Shown: positions 52,840-61,592, numbered from the stretch's first letter. The stretch is 64,000 nucleotides of DNA from Streptomyces sp. Z26 (GCF_003665095.1 NZ_RCHV01000002.1:2974001-3038000), one strand, 5' to 3'. Numbers and translations: made by a program. Notes: a model not told the origin generated them from the sequence alone.

Positions 52840-53253
52840 CTACGACAGGGTCTCCGCCGCCGTCGGGGAGCTGTCCTTCAGGAACGTGGCGCAGCGCTCG
52901 TACTCCTCCTGCTCCCCGATCTCCTTCGCCGCGCGCGCGAGCGCGTGCAGGGCGCGGAGGAAACCGCGGTTCGGCTCGTGCTCGAAGGGCACCGGGCCGT
53001 GGCCCTTCCAGCCGCTGCGGCGGAGGGCGTCGAGCCCGCGGTGGTAGCCCGTACGGGCGTAGGCGTACGACTCGACGACACGACCGGCCTCGAAGGCGTC
53101 GTCGGCGAGCTGCGCCCAGGCCAGCGAGGAGGACGGGTACTGCGCGGCCACCTCGGCGGGCGCGGTCCCGGCGGCGAGCAGCTCGCGCGGCCCGGGGTCG
53201 TCGGGCAGATGCGTCGGGGGCGGACCCCCGAGGAGGTTCTCGTGAATGGGCAT
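52840..53253 (-). CDS. DUF3151 family protein
   Basis: A 137-residue soluble helical protein: ENLLGGPPPTHLPDD at the start, SSLAWAQLADDAFEAGRVVE, AYARTGYHRGLDALRRSGWK, NRGFLRALHALARAAKEIGE. This matches DUF3151, which is conserved next to fba in actinobacteria. The TPR-like helix spacing suggests a protein-binding role, but the function is unknown. It lies 70 nt downstream of fba on the same strand and may be co-transcribed with it. Confidence 0.88.
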   Translation of the reverse strand: MPIHENLLGGPPPTHLPDDPGPRELLAAGTAPAEVAAQYPSSSLAWAQLADDAFEAGRVVESYAYARTGYHRGLDALRRSGWKGHGPVPFEHEPNRGFLRALHALARAAKEIGEQEEYERCATFLKDSSPTAAETLS

Positions 53254-53323
53254 GGTCCCAGTCTGCCCCGCCCCGACGTGCCGCTGCCGCCGGGGGCGGG
53301 GCCTGGGACCGGCCCGGACCGCG

Positions 53324-54346
53324 TTACTTCAGCTTCGTACCGGTCGAACGGAGGTGGCCGCAGGCCAGCTGCACGCGCTCGGCCATGCCCTTCTCGGCGG
53401 CCTTGCCCCAGCTGCGCGGGTCGTAGACCTTCTTGTTGCCGACCTCGCCGTCGACCTTCAGCACGCCGTCGTAGTTGCGGAACAGGTGCTCCACGACGGG
53501 GCGCGTGAACGCGTACTGCGTGTCCGTGTCGAGGTTCATCTTCACGACGCCGTTCTCCAGCGCGGTGGCGATCTCCTCCTCCGTGGAGCCGGAGCCGCCG
53601 TGGAAGACGAAGTCGAACGGGGACTGCTTGCCGTACTTCTCGGCCACGCCCGCCTGGAGGTCCTTCAGCAGCTCGGGACGGAGCACGACGTTGCCCGGCT
53701 TGTAGACGCCGTGCACGTTGCCGAAGGAGGCGGCCAGCAGGTAGCGGCCCTTCTCGCCCAGGCCCAGGGCCTCGGCGGTGCGCAGCGCGTCGTCGACGGT
53801 CGTGTACAGCTCGTCGTTGATCTCGTGCGTGACGCCGTCCTCCTCGCCACCGGTCGGCGTGATCTCGACCTCGAGGATGATCCGGGCGGCGGTCGCGGCG
53901 GCCAGCAGCTCCTCGCCGATCGCCAGGTTGTCCTTCAGCGTCTCGGCCGAACCGTCCCACATGTGGGACTGGAACAGCGGGTTCTGCCCCGCGTCCACGC
54001 GCTCCTTGGAAATGGCGATCAGCGGACGCACGTAGCCGTCCAGCTTGTCCTTGGGGCAGTGGTCGGTGTGCAGGGCGATGTTGACCGGGTACTTCTTCGC
54101 GACGATGTGGGCGAACTCGGCCAGCGCCACGGAGCCGCTGACCATGTCCTTGCTGTACTGCCCGCCCAGGAACTCCGCGCCACCCGTGGAGATCTGGATG
54201 ATGCCGTCACTCTCGGCGTCGGCGAAGCCGCGCAGCGCGGCGTGCAGCGTCTGCGTCGAGGTGACATTGATCGCCGGGTAGGCGAACTTGTCCGCCTTCG
54301 CCCGGTCCAGCATCTCGTTGTAGATCTCAGGGGTTGCGATGGGCAT
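53324..54346 (-). CDS. fba: Fructose-bisphosphate aldolase, class II
   Basis: Reversible cleavage of fructose 1,6-bisphosphate in glycolysis and gluconeogenesis; zinc-dependent. The 340-residue protein carries PVNIALHTDHCPKD (zinc His), ITPTGGEEDGV and FGNVHGVYKPGNVVL (second zinc His), VFHGGSGSTEEEI (third His and phosphate site) and VKMNLDTDTQYAF. It is the class IIA type (about 340-360 residues). The ATG at 54346 has AAGGAGCGG upstream. The upstream gap contains a perfect parS site. Confidence 0.97.
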   Translation of the reverse strand: MPIATPEIYNEMLDRAKADKFAYPAINVTSTQTLHAALRGFADAESDGIIQISTGGAEFLGGQYSKDMVSGSVALAEFAHIVAKKYPVNIALHTDHCPKDKLDGYVRPLIAISKERVDAGQNPLFQSHMWDGSAETLKDNLAIGEELLAAATAARIILEVEITPTGGEEDGVTHEINDELYTTVDDALRTAEALGLGEKGRYLLAASFGNVHGVYKPGNVVLRPELLKDLQAGVAEKYGKQSPFDFVFHGGSGSTEEEIATALENGVVKMNLDTDTQYAFTRPVVEHLFRNYDGVLKVDGEVGNKKVYDPRSWGKAAEKGMAERVQLACGHLRSTGTKLK

Positions 54347-54457
54347 CTGTCCGCTCCTTGTGATGTCCGATATGCGTGGGCCCTGACCTGGGTGCCGAGT
54401 GACGTCACCGTCGGCCCCATCTTTCCAGACACCCTCACGGACTCCACCCCGGCGGGA

Positions 54458-54471
54458 GTTTCACGTGAAAC
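54458..54471. promoter_or_regulatory. parS: parS centromere site
   Basis: GTTTCACGTGAAAC, a perfect 14-bp palindrome identical to the ParB-binding site of Streptomyces. It lies in the fba-pyrE intergenic gap. Such sites cluster around oriC and direct ParB loading during sporulation. I saw no second copy in this window by eye. Confidence 0.92.
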
Positions 54472-54550
54472 CCCCGGTGGTAGGGCCCGGCGGCGGGGCC
54501 CGCCCACGGTGGGGGCGCAGCGGGTCAACCCCCGCCCGGAGCGCGGTCGT

Positions 54551-55144
54551 TCACCCCAGCCCGAGATCGCTCAGGTCGTACGGGTAGAGGTACGGCAGAC
54601 CCGCCTCGCGCATCGCCCCGGCCGCGCCGCGCTCCACGATCGACGCCACCGCGACGACCTCCGCGCCCGCCTCGCGCGCCGCCTCGACGGCGGTGAGCGG
54701 CGAGTTCCCCGTGGTGGTGGTGTCCTCGACGATCAGCACTCGACGGCCCGCGATGCTCGGCCCCTCGATGCGCTGCTGGAGCCCGTGCGCCTTCCCCGCC
54801 TTCCGTACGACGAACGCGTCCAGCGAACGCCCGCGCGCGGCGGCGGCGTGCAGCATGGACGTGGCGACCGGGTCGGCGCCGAGGGTCAGCCCGCCCACGG
54901 CGTCGTACTCCAGGTCCGCGGTCACGTCGAGCATCACCTGTCCGGCGAGCGGCGCGGCCGTGCCGTCGAGGGTGATGCGGCGCAGGTCGATGTAGAAGTC
55001 GGCCTCGATGCCGGAGGAGAGGGTCACCCGGCCGTGCACGACGGCCTTGTCCCGGATCTGCCGCAGCAGTTCGGCCCGTACGCCCGTCGGGTCGTCGCCG
55101 TCGCTCACGTCACTCACACCACTCACGTCGTTCACGTCGCTCAT
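54551..55144 (-). CDS. pyrE: Orotate phosphoribosyltransferase
   Basis: Orotate plus PRPP gives OMP in UMP synthesis. The 197-residue protein has the PRPP motif VLIVEDTTTTGNSPL, KAVVHGRVTLSSGIEADFYI at the N-terminal hood, and VGGLTLGADPVATSM. The first 17 residues (SDVNDVSGVSDVSDGDD) are a repetitive acidic extension encoded by near repeats. The ATG at 55144 is used. The aldose-epimerase-like gene ends 10 nt upstream on the same strand, so the two are probably one transcript. Confidence 0.95.
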   Translation of the reverse strand: MSDVNDVSGVSDVSDGDDPTGVRAELLRQIRDKAVVHGRVTLSSGIEADFYIDLRRITLDGTAAPLAGQVMLDVTADLEYDAVGGLTLGADPVATSMLHAAAARGRSLDAFVVRKAGKAHGLQQRIEGPSIAGRRVLIVEDTTTTGNSPLTAVEAAREAGAEVVAVASIVERGAAGAMREAGLPYLYPYDLSDLGLG

Positions 55145-55154
55145 GGCGTCGAGC

Positions 55155-55970
55155 CTATGACAGGTGCCGCCAGCTCCAGGTGGTGGCGATCTCCAGCGGC
55201 TCGATGGGGGTGACGAAGCGGGGCAGCGTGTTCAGCCCGTTGGGCGGGCCGGACTGCGGCTCGACACAGACGGCCTCCGGCTGCTCGTCGTAGACCACCA
55301 CCCACTCGTCGCGGCCGGTCAGCCGCAGCTCCAGCTCGCCGGGCCAGGTCAGCGTCACGTCGACGCCCCGCGGCATGCCGAAGCAGTCGTCCCACGGGCC
55401 GGGGCGCGGTGCGACGCGCCGCCCGTTCGGCAGGTGGTCGGGGCCGCGCTCCTCCTGCCACTCGGCGTCGAAGTCGATCCGCACGTCCTCGCCGCCCGCG
55501 CCCAGGTTCCGGAGGAACCACGGGTGCCAGCCCGCCTGCGCCGGGAACGAGTCGCCCCGCGTCTCCACACCCAGCGTCAACGTCAGCCCCGTACCGTCCT
55601 CGGCCAGCTCGACGAGCTGCGTGACCCGGCCCTCCCAGGGCCAGGGCTCGGTCAGGTCGACGGTGAACGCGGCGGAGCGCCCGTCGGCGCGTACGGTGCG
55701 CCAGCGGGCGTTCCGTACGGTGCCGTGGAGGGCGTGCGGGTCGGCGTCGACCGGGAGTTGGAACAGGTCGGGGCCGTTGCGGAACCGGCCCCGGTCCGTA
55801 CGGCCGCACCACGGCGCCATCACGAACGAGCCGTACCGCGCGCCCTGCCGCAGCAGCTCCGTACCGCGCGTCGTGAGCGAGGTCAGGCGGCAGCCGTTCC
55901 CGGGGTCGACGCGCAACTCGGTGTCCGCGGCGCGCAGTACGACGGCCGCGTCGGGGTGGTGACGGTCCAT
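55155..55970 (-). CDS. Aldose 1-epimerase family protein
   Basis: A 271-residue beta-sandwich protein of the GalM/YeaD-like group: ARYGSFVMAPWCGRTDRGRF (with the family NGR-type region), ADPHALHGTVRNARWR with the catalytic-type His, PAQAGWHPWFLRN with a second His, and AVCVEPQSGPPNGLNTL with the catalytic-type Glu. The sugar is unknown. TTAGGGT lies a few nucleotides upstream of the ATG with no ribosome binding site, so leaderless translation is likely. pyrE follows directly. Confidence 0.85.
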   Translation of the reverse strand: MDRHHPDAAVVLRAADTELRVDPGNGCRLTSLTTRGTELLRQGARYGSFVMAPWCGRTDRGRFRNGPDLFQLPVDADPHALHGTVRNARWRTVRADGRSAAFTVDLTEPWPWEGRVTQLVELAEDGTGLTLTLGVETRGDSFPAQAGWHPWFLRNLGAGGEDVRIDFDAEWQEERGPDHLPNGRRVAPRPGPWDDCFGMPRGVDVTLTWPGELELRLTGRDEWVVVYDEQPEAVCVEPQSGPPNGLNTLPRFVTPIEPLEIATTWSWRHLS

Positions 55971-56076
55971 GGGGCCGACCCTAACCGGCCGGACCGCGCG
56001 GCGGCGGTCCGGCCGTACGGCGAGCGGCGTACGTGGCCGGCGCGCGTACGGGGCAGGGCGCGTACGGGGTGGCCGG

Positions 56077-57264
56077 TCAGCGGCGGCGGCGCAGGGCCCG
56101 GCCGAGGACCACCGCACCGGCGACGACCAGCGCGGCGGCCGGGGCCGCCCAGCGCAGGGTGGCGGTGGCGGCGGCGTCCTCCGGGGCGGGCACGGGGGCG
56201 TACCGGCCACGGGGCGGCGCGTGGTCGACCTCCTCGGCGCTGCGGCCGATCATGGTGCGCCGGGCGTGCGCCGCCTCGGCGGTCGCCTCCCCGGCGTGGT
56301 CGGCGTCGTCGTCCGTACCGGAGCCGGCGCCCGTGCCGTAGGTGTCGGCACCGGCGTCGGCGCGCGGGTCGAGGGACGGCGGCGGGATCTCGGCGTCGAA
56401 GACGCCGCCCGTGGTGGGCCCGGTGCCGGGCGCCGGGGCGTCGTCGGCGCCCTCCGGGGTGTCGGGTGCGGCGGGGGTGTCCGAGGGGGTCTCGGCGTCG
56501 GCCTCGGAGCCCGCGGGTGCCTCCGTACCCGCGTCCGCGTCCGTCCCGGCGGGCGGCTCCCCGGACGTACGGTCGCCGTCCCGCTCCGTCGTACCGTCGG
56601 CGCCGTCCCTCCCGGCGCGGTCCGCGTCGCCCTTCTCGGGCCCGGGGATGCCGGGGATCGCGCGGTCGTTGTCGTCGGGTTCCCCGATGCCGCCCGTGGC
56701 GCCCGCCGCCTCCGCGGCGCCGTCGGGCCGCGGCCCGTCCCCGGCGGGAGCCTCAGCCCCCGTCGTCCCGGACCCGGACTCCGGCGTACCCGTCGTCCCC
56801 GGCTCCGTGGCGCCGTCCGGCGTCTCGGCGCGCAGGCTGTCCGCGAGGGCCTGAGCGAAACGATCCAGCAGCCGGTGCCCGGCCGCCGTCGCCACCTTGG
56901 CCTCCAGGTCGGCGAGCCGCCCGTCACCGGTCGCCTTGCCGGTGCAGACGAGCCGGGTGCCCCGGCCGTCGTCCGCGAGTCGGGGCACGACCTTCAGCCG
57001 GACCTTCACCGTGCCGCTGCCCCGTACCTCCTCGCCGGTGCCCCTGGCGGTGAACCCGTCGCCCTGCGCGGTGATCCGGAGCCTGCCCCGGTACGTGATC
57101 GTGGAGCCGCCGACGCGGACCCGCAGCCGCCCTTCGACCGCGTCACCCGCGCCCTCGGCGGCGGCGAGCTGGAGGCCCGGGACGCAGCGCGTCACGCGGG
57201 TCCGCTCAGCGAGCGCGGCCCGTACGGAGCCGACCGGGAACGGGACGTACACCTCATGCTCCAT
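56077..57264 (-). CDS. CoxG-like SRPBCC protein with long acidic linker and C-terminal anchor
   Basis: A 395-residue protein. Residues 1-150 form an SRPBCC/CO-dehydrogenase subunit G-like domain (MEHEVYVPFPVGSVRAALAE, CVPGLQLAAAEGAGDAVEGR, VRVGGSTITYRGRLRI). A 200-residue Asp/Glu/Gly/Thr/Pro linker follows, then one C-terminal helix (LRWAAPAAALVVAGAVVLG) with basic RALRRRR, which puts the domain in the cytosol at the membrane. There are no CO dehydrogenase genes nearby, so the role is unknown. The ATG at 57264 matches the start of the fold. Confidence 0.8.
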   Translation of the reverse strand: MEHEVYVPFPVGSVRAALAERTRVTRCVPGLQLAAAEGAGDAVEGRLRVRVGGSTITYRGRLRITAQGDGFTARGTGEEVRGSGTVKVRLKVVPRLADDGRGTRLVCTGKATGDGRLADLEAKVATAAGHRLLDRFAQALADSLRAETPDGATEPGTTGTPESGSGTTGAEAPAGDGPRPDGAAEAAGATGGIGEPDDNDRAIPGIPGPEKGDADRAGRDGADGTTERDGDRTSGEPPAGTDADAGTEAPAGSEADAETPSDTPAAPDTPEGADDAPAPGTGPTTGGVFDAEIPPPSLDPRADAGADTYGTGAGSGTDDDADHAGEATAEAAHARRTMIGRSAEEVDHAPPRGRYAPVPAPEDAAATATLRWAAPAAALVVAGAVVLGRALRRRR

Positions 57265-57397
57265 AGGCCGGAGCCTACCCACCGCACCCCGCGCATGTGC
57301 CCGACCGCACATCCGCCGCGCCGCGCACCGCCCGCGCCCCGGCCGTACGACGCCCGTACGTACGTCACCCGCGCCCGTACGGCGCCCGCGCGGGCCG

Positions 57398-59068
57398 TCA
57401 GAACCGCGGCCGCATCAGGGACGACGGCGGCAGCCCGCCGATCCGCGCGCGTTGCGCCCGGCTCACCGCCTCCCGCAGCCTGCCGGGCGCGAGCGCCTCG
57501 GGCCGGGGCGGGTCGCCGTCGCGGCCGGTCGCGGCGACCCGTACGGGTGGTGGCTCCCCCGTGTGGTGCCCCGACGCGAGGACGAAGCTCCAGTGCCGCC
57601 GCCCGTTCCCCTCCCTGCGGTGCCCGCGGTCCCCGTCGGAGGTGTGCGCGGGTGTCCGGCCCGGCACGGCGTACGGGGTGGTGCGCAGGCCCGCGGCGCG
57701 CATCGTCGACTCCACCGTCCAGAAGGCGCGCGAACCGAGGTCCTGCGCGCCCGCGTGGACGACCACGCGCCCGCGCGGGGCCAGGACGCGGGCGGCGAGG
57801 CCGTAGAACTCCCGCGAGTACAGCTTGGTGTTCGCCGAGATGCGCGGGTCCGGCAGCGCCGAGACGATCACGTCGTACGTGCTGCGGGTGGCGGGACCGC
57901 GGGTGCCGGGGCCGCCGGGCGCGACATGGCCGCGGTCGGCGCGCGTACGGGCCCGGTCGCGCAGCCAGTCGAAGGCGTCGGAGGTGACGACGCGTACCCG
58001 CGGGTCCGCGAAGGCGGAACGGTTCAGCCTCCGCAGCTGCTCGTCCTCGCGGGCCAACTCGACCAGCGCGGGATCGAGTTCGACGACGGTCACCGACCGC
58101 ACGTCCGGGTACGCCAGCGCCTCGCGCAGCGCGAGCCCGTCGCCGCCGCCGAGGATCAGCACGCGGGCGTGCGGGCCGCCGCTCATCGCGGGGCGCACCA
58201 GCGACTGGTGGTAGCGCTCCTCGTAGCGCGCCGCCACCCGCAGCCGCCCGTCGAGGAACAGCTCCAGCTCGCGCCGCCCGTCCCCCGTCAGGACGATCTC
58301 CTGCACGTCGGAGCGGGTGGCGACCCGTACGTCCGGCCCGTACACGGCCTCCCGCGCGGCCCGTTCGAAGGGCGCCACGAACACGGTGCCCACGAGCAGC
58401 AGCACCAGCACCACGCCGTTCACGGCGAGCAGGCTCCAGCGGCCGCGCCGCGACAGGTCCTGGCGGAACAGCCACAGCACGACGACGCCGCCCGCGACCG
58501 CGTTCACCACCCCGGTCAGCAGCGTGCCGGTCAACTGCCCGAAGAACGGCAGCAACAGGAACGGGAACATCAGCCCGCCCAGCAGCGCGCCCACGTAGTC
58601 CGCGGCGAACAGGTCCGCCAGCGCCACCCCCGGGTCCTGCGCGCGGATGCGCTGGATCAGCGTCATCAGCAGCGGCATCTCCGCGCCGATCAGCACCCCG
58701 ATCGCGAACGAGAAGCCCACCATCGGCACCCGCGCCTCGTCGAACCAGGCGAACGCGGCGTACAGCGCCATCGCCGACCCCCCGCCCACGAGCGCGAGCA
58801 GCGCCTCGATCAGGCCGAAGCCGACCGCGGCGCGGGCGTACAGCCACTTGGCGAGCAGCGAGCCGACGCCCATCGCGAAGACCATCACGGACAGCACGAC
58901 GGACGCCTGGGTGACGGAGTCGCCCACCAGGTACGCGGCCAGGGCGACGAGTTCCAGCTCGTAGACCAGCCCGCAGGCGGCGCACACGAACACCGAGACG
59001 AGCACGACACCGCGTCCGAACCCGGCCGGTACGGGCAGCCGCGCGGGATTGCTGGGCCGGTCGATCAT
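57398..59068 (-). CDS. Membrane-bound spermidine-synthase-like protein
   Basis: A 556-residue protein. Seven or so helices ([58 protein letters not shown] and others) precede a cytosolic aminopropyltransferase-like domain ([44 protein letters not shown]). The catalytic-loop position usually D-x-x-DP reads [10 protein letters not shown], that is Ala instead of the first Asp. It may therefore not make polyamines. A TAGGTT box just upstream of the ATG suggests a leaderless transcript. DUF2617 lies upstream, the usual neighbour of this family. Confidence 0.87.
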   Translation of the reverse strand: MIDRPSNPARLPVPAGFGRGVVLVSVFVCAACGLVYELELVALAAYLVGDSVTQASVVLSVMVFAMGVGSLLAKWLYARAAVGFGLIEALLALVGGGSAMALYAAFAWFDEARVPMVGFSFAIGVLIGAEMPLLMTLIQRIRAQDPGVALADLFAADYVGALLGGLMFPFLLLPFFGQLTGTLLTGVVNAVAGGVVVLWLFRQDLSRRGRWSLLAVNGVVLVLLLVGTVFVAPFERAAREAVYGPDVRVATRSDVQEIVLTGDGRRELELFLDGRLRVAARYEERYHQSLVRPAMSGGPHARVLILGGGDGLALREALAYPDVRSVTVVELDPALVELAREDEQLRRLNRSAFADPRVRVVTSDAFDWLRDRARTRADRGHVAPGGPGTRGPATRSTYDVIVSALPDPRISANTKLYSREFYGLAARVLAPRGRVVVHAGAQDLGSRAFWTVESTMRAAGLRTTPYAVPGRTPAHTSDGDRGHRREGNGRRHWSFVLASGHHTGEPPPVRVAATGRDGDPPRPEALAPGRLREAVSRAQRARIGGLPPSSLMRPRF

Positions 59069-59161
59069 GTGGGGAACCTACGTCACACGAACCGCGCACA
59101 AGTCGTCCACCCGAATGTTCCGTTCACACACACGGGAACACGCGAACTCCCGGGGGCGTAC

Positions 59162-59695
59162 TCAGACCAACGCCTGTTCGGCCGCGTCGTGCGTACGTAC
59201 GCCCACCCGCGTCCGGGTGGACACCAGCCGGCCCTCCTGCGGATAGGAATGCCAGGTGCGCCACGCGACCTGTTCGCCGTGCCGTTGGACGAGCAGCGCG
59301 GTGAAAGCCGTCGGACTTCCCGGAAAGGTGCCCGCGAGGCCGTTCGGATGGTCGGCCACGAGCGCGAGCAACTCCTGCGTGCGCCCCAGGAACGAACCGG
59401 CGGACAACGTCTCGACGCGCGCCGCGAACTCGTACTCCCACGCGCCTATGCGCTTCGACACGCCGAGCGGCAGCGGCGCCGTACTGCCGGGCATGCACGC
59501 CACCGTCTCCGAGCACGAGCCGTGCTCCTCGTCGAGCAGCACCTGGTGGGAGGCGCCGAGCAGGCGCAACCGCACGCGGGCGCCGGAGAGTTCCAGGTCG
59601 AGTTCGGCGAGCGCGGGCAACGGCTCGCGCCCCAGCGCCCAAGCGAGGTCGCCCGCGCGGGTGTCGCTGTACGCGGTCTTGAGAGAAGTGAGCAT
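59162..59695 (-). CDS. DUF2617 family protein
   Basis: A 177-residue soluble protein: TAYSDTRAGDLAWALGREPL, LELSGARVRLRLLGASHQVL, WEYEFAARVETLSAGSFLGR, LAGTFPGSPTAFTALLVQRH, and a terminal VGVRTHDAAEQALV. This matches DUF2617, a companion of membrane spermidine-synthase-like proteins in actinobacteria, with unknown function. The ATG at 59695 has GGAG upstream; the frame is open to 59854 but the extra part is not conserved-looking. Confidence 0.87.
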   Translation of the reverse strand: MLTSLKTAYSDTRAGDLAWALGREPLPALAELDLELSGARVRLRLLGASHQVLLDEEHGSCSETVACMPGSTAPLPLGVSKRIGAWEYEFAARVETLSAGSFLGRTQELLALVADHPNGLAGTFPGSPTAFTALLVQRHGEQVAWRTWHSYPQEGRLVSTRTRVGVRTHDAAEQALV

Positions 59696-59947
59696 GGGTC
59701 GGCTCCGCAAGGCGCAGTTGAGGGTGGGATTCACCGAATCACGGAATGCGCCGGGACCACAGCGTTTTACCCATCTTCGCCGGGTTTCCATCCGCTTGGG
59801 GGCTCGGCTGCGCAACTGTTCAACTCGAAAGCCCACCAAGGGATTACGGCTCATCCGCGAGCAATCGTTTCAGGGAGCTCCGCGAACGGAGGCCCCGGTT
59901 TCGCGCGCCGCGGGAAAAGCAGCGCTCGCGGAGTCGTGCGCGCCCGC

Positions 59948-60124
59948 TCACGCCCGTCTGCGCCGGGAAGCGCGGGAAGCGCGCGGGGGACGGGCCGCGC
60001 CGGGGACGCGTGGATCGCCGCGGCCCCGCTGCCCGTGGGCCCCGACCGCCGCCCGCGGCGCGTCCGGTGGCCGCGGCGGGCACGTCGGCCCCGACAGCCC
60101 CACGGTGATCATCCCCGCGGCCAT
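59948..60124 (-). CDS. Possible small gene downstream of thiF
   Basis: A 58-codon frame starting MAAGMITVGLSGPTCPPRPP, with a good ribosome binding site (GAAGGGGGA, 4 nt before the ATG) and a basic Arg-rich end. It lies 79 nt after the thiF stop on the same strand, in a 508-nt gap otherwise without genes. The early GLSG followed by Thr recalls the end of the 24-residue peptide encoded on the other side of thiF. The tail is the low-complexity kind common in GC-rich noncoding sequence, so this is uncertain. Confidence 0.35.
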   Translation of the reverse strand: MAAGMITVGLSGPTCPPRPPDAPRAAVGAHGQRGRGDPRVPGAARPPRASRASRRRRA

Positions 60125-60203
60125 GGCGTCCCCCTTCGTCCGACCGGCTACCCACCACACGTCGCGCGAGTGATAAGACGGAACGTTCCCGCTGAACTCC
60201 GGT

Positions 60204-61358
60204 TCAATCCCTCCGTGTTGACACTGTGTCGCATTGCGCACCGCCGCAGGCCGGGCAGTCCGTACGGCGGCCGAAGCGGTCGACGGCGGGCTCCTCGGGC
60301 CGGACGAGGTTGAGACCGAAGCGGAATCCCGGCTCCATGGCCGGGACCCCGGTCAGCAGCGCGAGCGCCGCGTGCGCCAGCAGGCTGCCGGAGAGCCCGG
60401 CGGTGACGGCGTTGACCGGGTTCCACGGCATGCGGGGCGAGGCGGCCTCCTCCCCCTGGTCCGGGCCCAGCCGCAGGTCGCGGCGTTCGCGGTCGCCCGC
60501 GCGGTGGCACTCCCAGCAGGCGCCCCGGCCCGGCACGTGGACGCCGACGGAGACCAGCGGGCCGCGGTAACCGCCGTCCACCCACGGCGTACCGGCCGCG
60601 AGACAGGCGGTGTTGGCCCAGCCCCGTACCTCCGCCGGGTGGTCGGCGCACAGCGCCAGCAGGTCGTAGCCGGGGGCCAGCAGGGCGGCGAGGTCGTCCG
60701 GGCCGCCGACGGCGCGGCGCTCGCCGGTGACGGCCACGTCGGAGTTGAGCGCGCGCAGCGACGCGAGGGCCGCGTCGAGCTTGGGGCAGCCGATGTCGTC
60801 CTCGCGGAAGAGGAGTTGCCGGTTGAGGTTGGACAGCTCCACGACGTCCGGCTCGACGCAGTGCAGCAGGCCGACCCCGGAGGACACCAGGGCCTGCGCG
60901 GCGAAGCTCCCCGTCCCGCCGACGCCGACGAGCAGCACCCGGGACCGGCGCAGCCGCAGCTGCAACTCCCAGGCGCTGGCGCGCGGTTGGCGGTCCATCC
61001 AGCGAAGCAGCGGAACGCCCTTGGCGTAACGATTGTGCTCCCGCTCGGACAGCTCGACCGGCGGCCCCGCCCCCGCGTCCTCCAGGAAGCCCGCCGCCAG
61101 CAGCTCCCCCATCGCCTCCACCACGTCGGCGGCGGGCAGCCACGGGTGCCGCACCCGTACGGCCGCGGCGACCTCCGCCGGGGAACGGGCGCCGTCCATC
61201 GCCTCCGTGAGCGTCCAGATCCAGCCGTCGGGGTCGCTGATCTCGGCGCCGAGACCGTAGATGACGCTGCCTATGCGGATATTCCCGTCCACGGTCCGGT
61301 ACGGCCGATGCTCGGGCTTGACCCGCGGTTTTCGTATCGCGTCGATTGTCACCGCCAC
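60204..61358 (-). CDS. ThiF/MccB-type peptide adenylyltransferase with RRE-like N-terminus
   Basis: A 384-residue E1-like enzyme (numbered from the GTG at 61358). Residues about 20-95 (IRIGSVIYGLGAEISDPDGW, LTEAMDGARSPAEVAAAV, LLAAGFLEDA) resemble the PqqD-like peptide-recognition or peptide-clamp domain found before ThiF domains in RiPP pathways and in MccB. The adenylation core is complete: LLVGVGGTGSFAAQ (145-150), the Asp and Arg of PDVVELSNLNRQLLF, and Lys193. Two CxxC pairs (CWEC 281-284, CPAC 368-371) should bind zinc. It is expected to adenylate the C-terminus of a peptide. It is divergent from a 24-codon gene, its likely substrate. An ATG at 61421 is possible but has no ribosome binding site. 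Confidence 0.88.
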   Translation of the reverse strand: MAVTIDAIRKPRVKPEHRPYRTVDGNIRIGSVIYGLGAEISDPDGWIWTLTEAMDGARSPAEVAAAVRVRHPWLPAADVVEAMGELLAAGFLEDAGAGPPVELSEREHNRYAKGVPLLRWMDRQPRASAWELQLRLRRSRVLLVGVGGTGSFAAQALVSSGVGLLHCVEPDVVELSNLNRQLLFREDDIGCPKLDAALASLRALNSDVAVTGERRAVGGPDDLAALLAPGYDLLALCADHPAEVRGWANTACLAAGTPWVDGGYRGPLVSVGVHVPGRGACWECHRAGDRERRDLRLGPDQGEEAASPRMPWNPVNAVTAGLSGSLLAHAALALLTGVPAMEPGFRFGLNLVRPEEPAVDRFGRRTDCPACGGAQCDTVSTRRD

Positions 61359-61464
61359 GCGTTTTCCCCGTCCCTTCGCCCTCGCGACCGAAAGACATCT
61401 TGACACTGTGCCCAGCGCCATGGACTACTGACAAGGCTGCACCACACAAACACGCCAGCGCGGT

Positions 61465-61491
61465 CAACCGGTCCTTATCCTGGGCCGGTTG
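61465..61491. promoter_or_regulatory. Dyad upstream of the 24-codon peptide gene
   Basis: CAACCGG and CCGGTTG, perfect 7-bp arms with a 13-nt spacer that contains TATCCT (61476-61481), a possible -10 box. It ends 6 nt before the ribosome binding site. It could be an operator or a leader hairpin. Confidence 0.5.
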
Positions 61492-61509
61492 AAGTGGAAG
61501 GAGCCGGAA

Positions 61510-61584
61510 GTGGCCCAGAAGATCCAGATAAGGCCGCTCGAAAAGAAAGAGACCACCGGACTCAGCGGCACCAGTAACAGCTGA
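61510..61584 (+). CDS. 24-residue candidate precursor peptide
   Basis: GTG start with a full AAGGAG (61498-61503) at 6 nt. The peptide begins MAQKIQIRPL, continues with a charged EKKE, and ends TTGLSGTSNS before TGA. It has no Cys and no hydrophobic signal. It uses codons that are rare in this genome (ATA, AGG, AAA). It is divergent from the ThiF/MccB-type gene, and an 11-bp hairpin starts 8 nt after its stop; an M14 carboxypeptidase gene follows. The charged N-terminal part would be the leader and the Gly/Ser/Thr/Asn end the core. I cannot assign it to a known precursor family; that it is a precursor is inference from size, signals and neighbours. Confidence 0.7.
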   Translation: MAQKIQIRPLEKKETTGLSGTSNS

Positions 61585-61592
61585 CCGGCCCG

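Noticed and set aside
60218-61410. An 11-bp direct repeat TTGACACTGTG at both ends of thiF (60218-60228 and 61400-61410)
   Set aside because: One copy lies inside the thiF coding end, and 11-bp repeats are expected by chance in a 64-kb window. No transposase or target duplication pattern is present.
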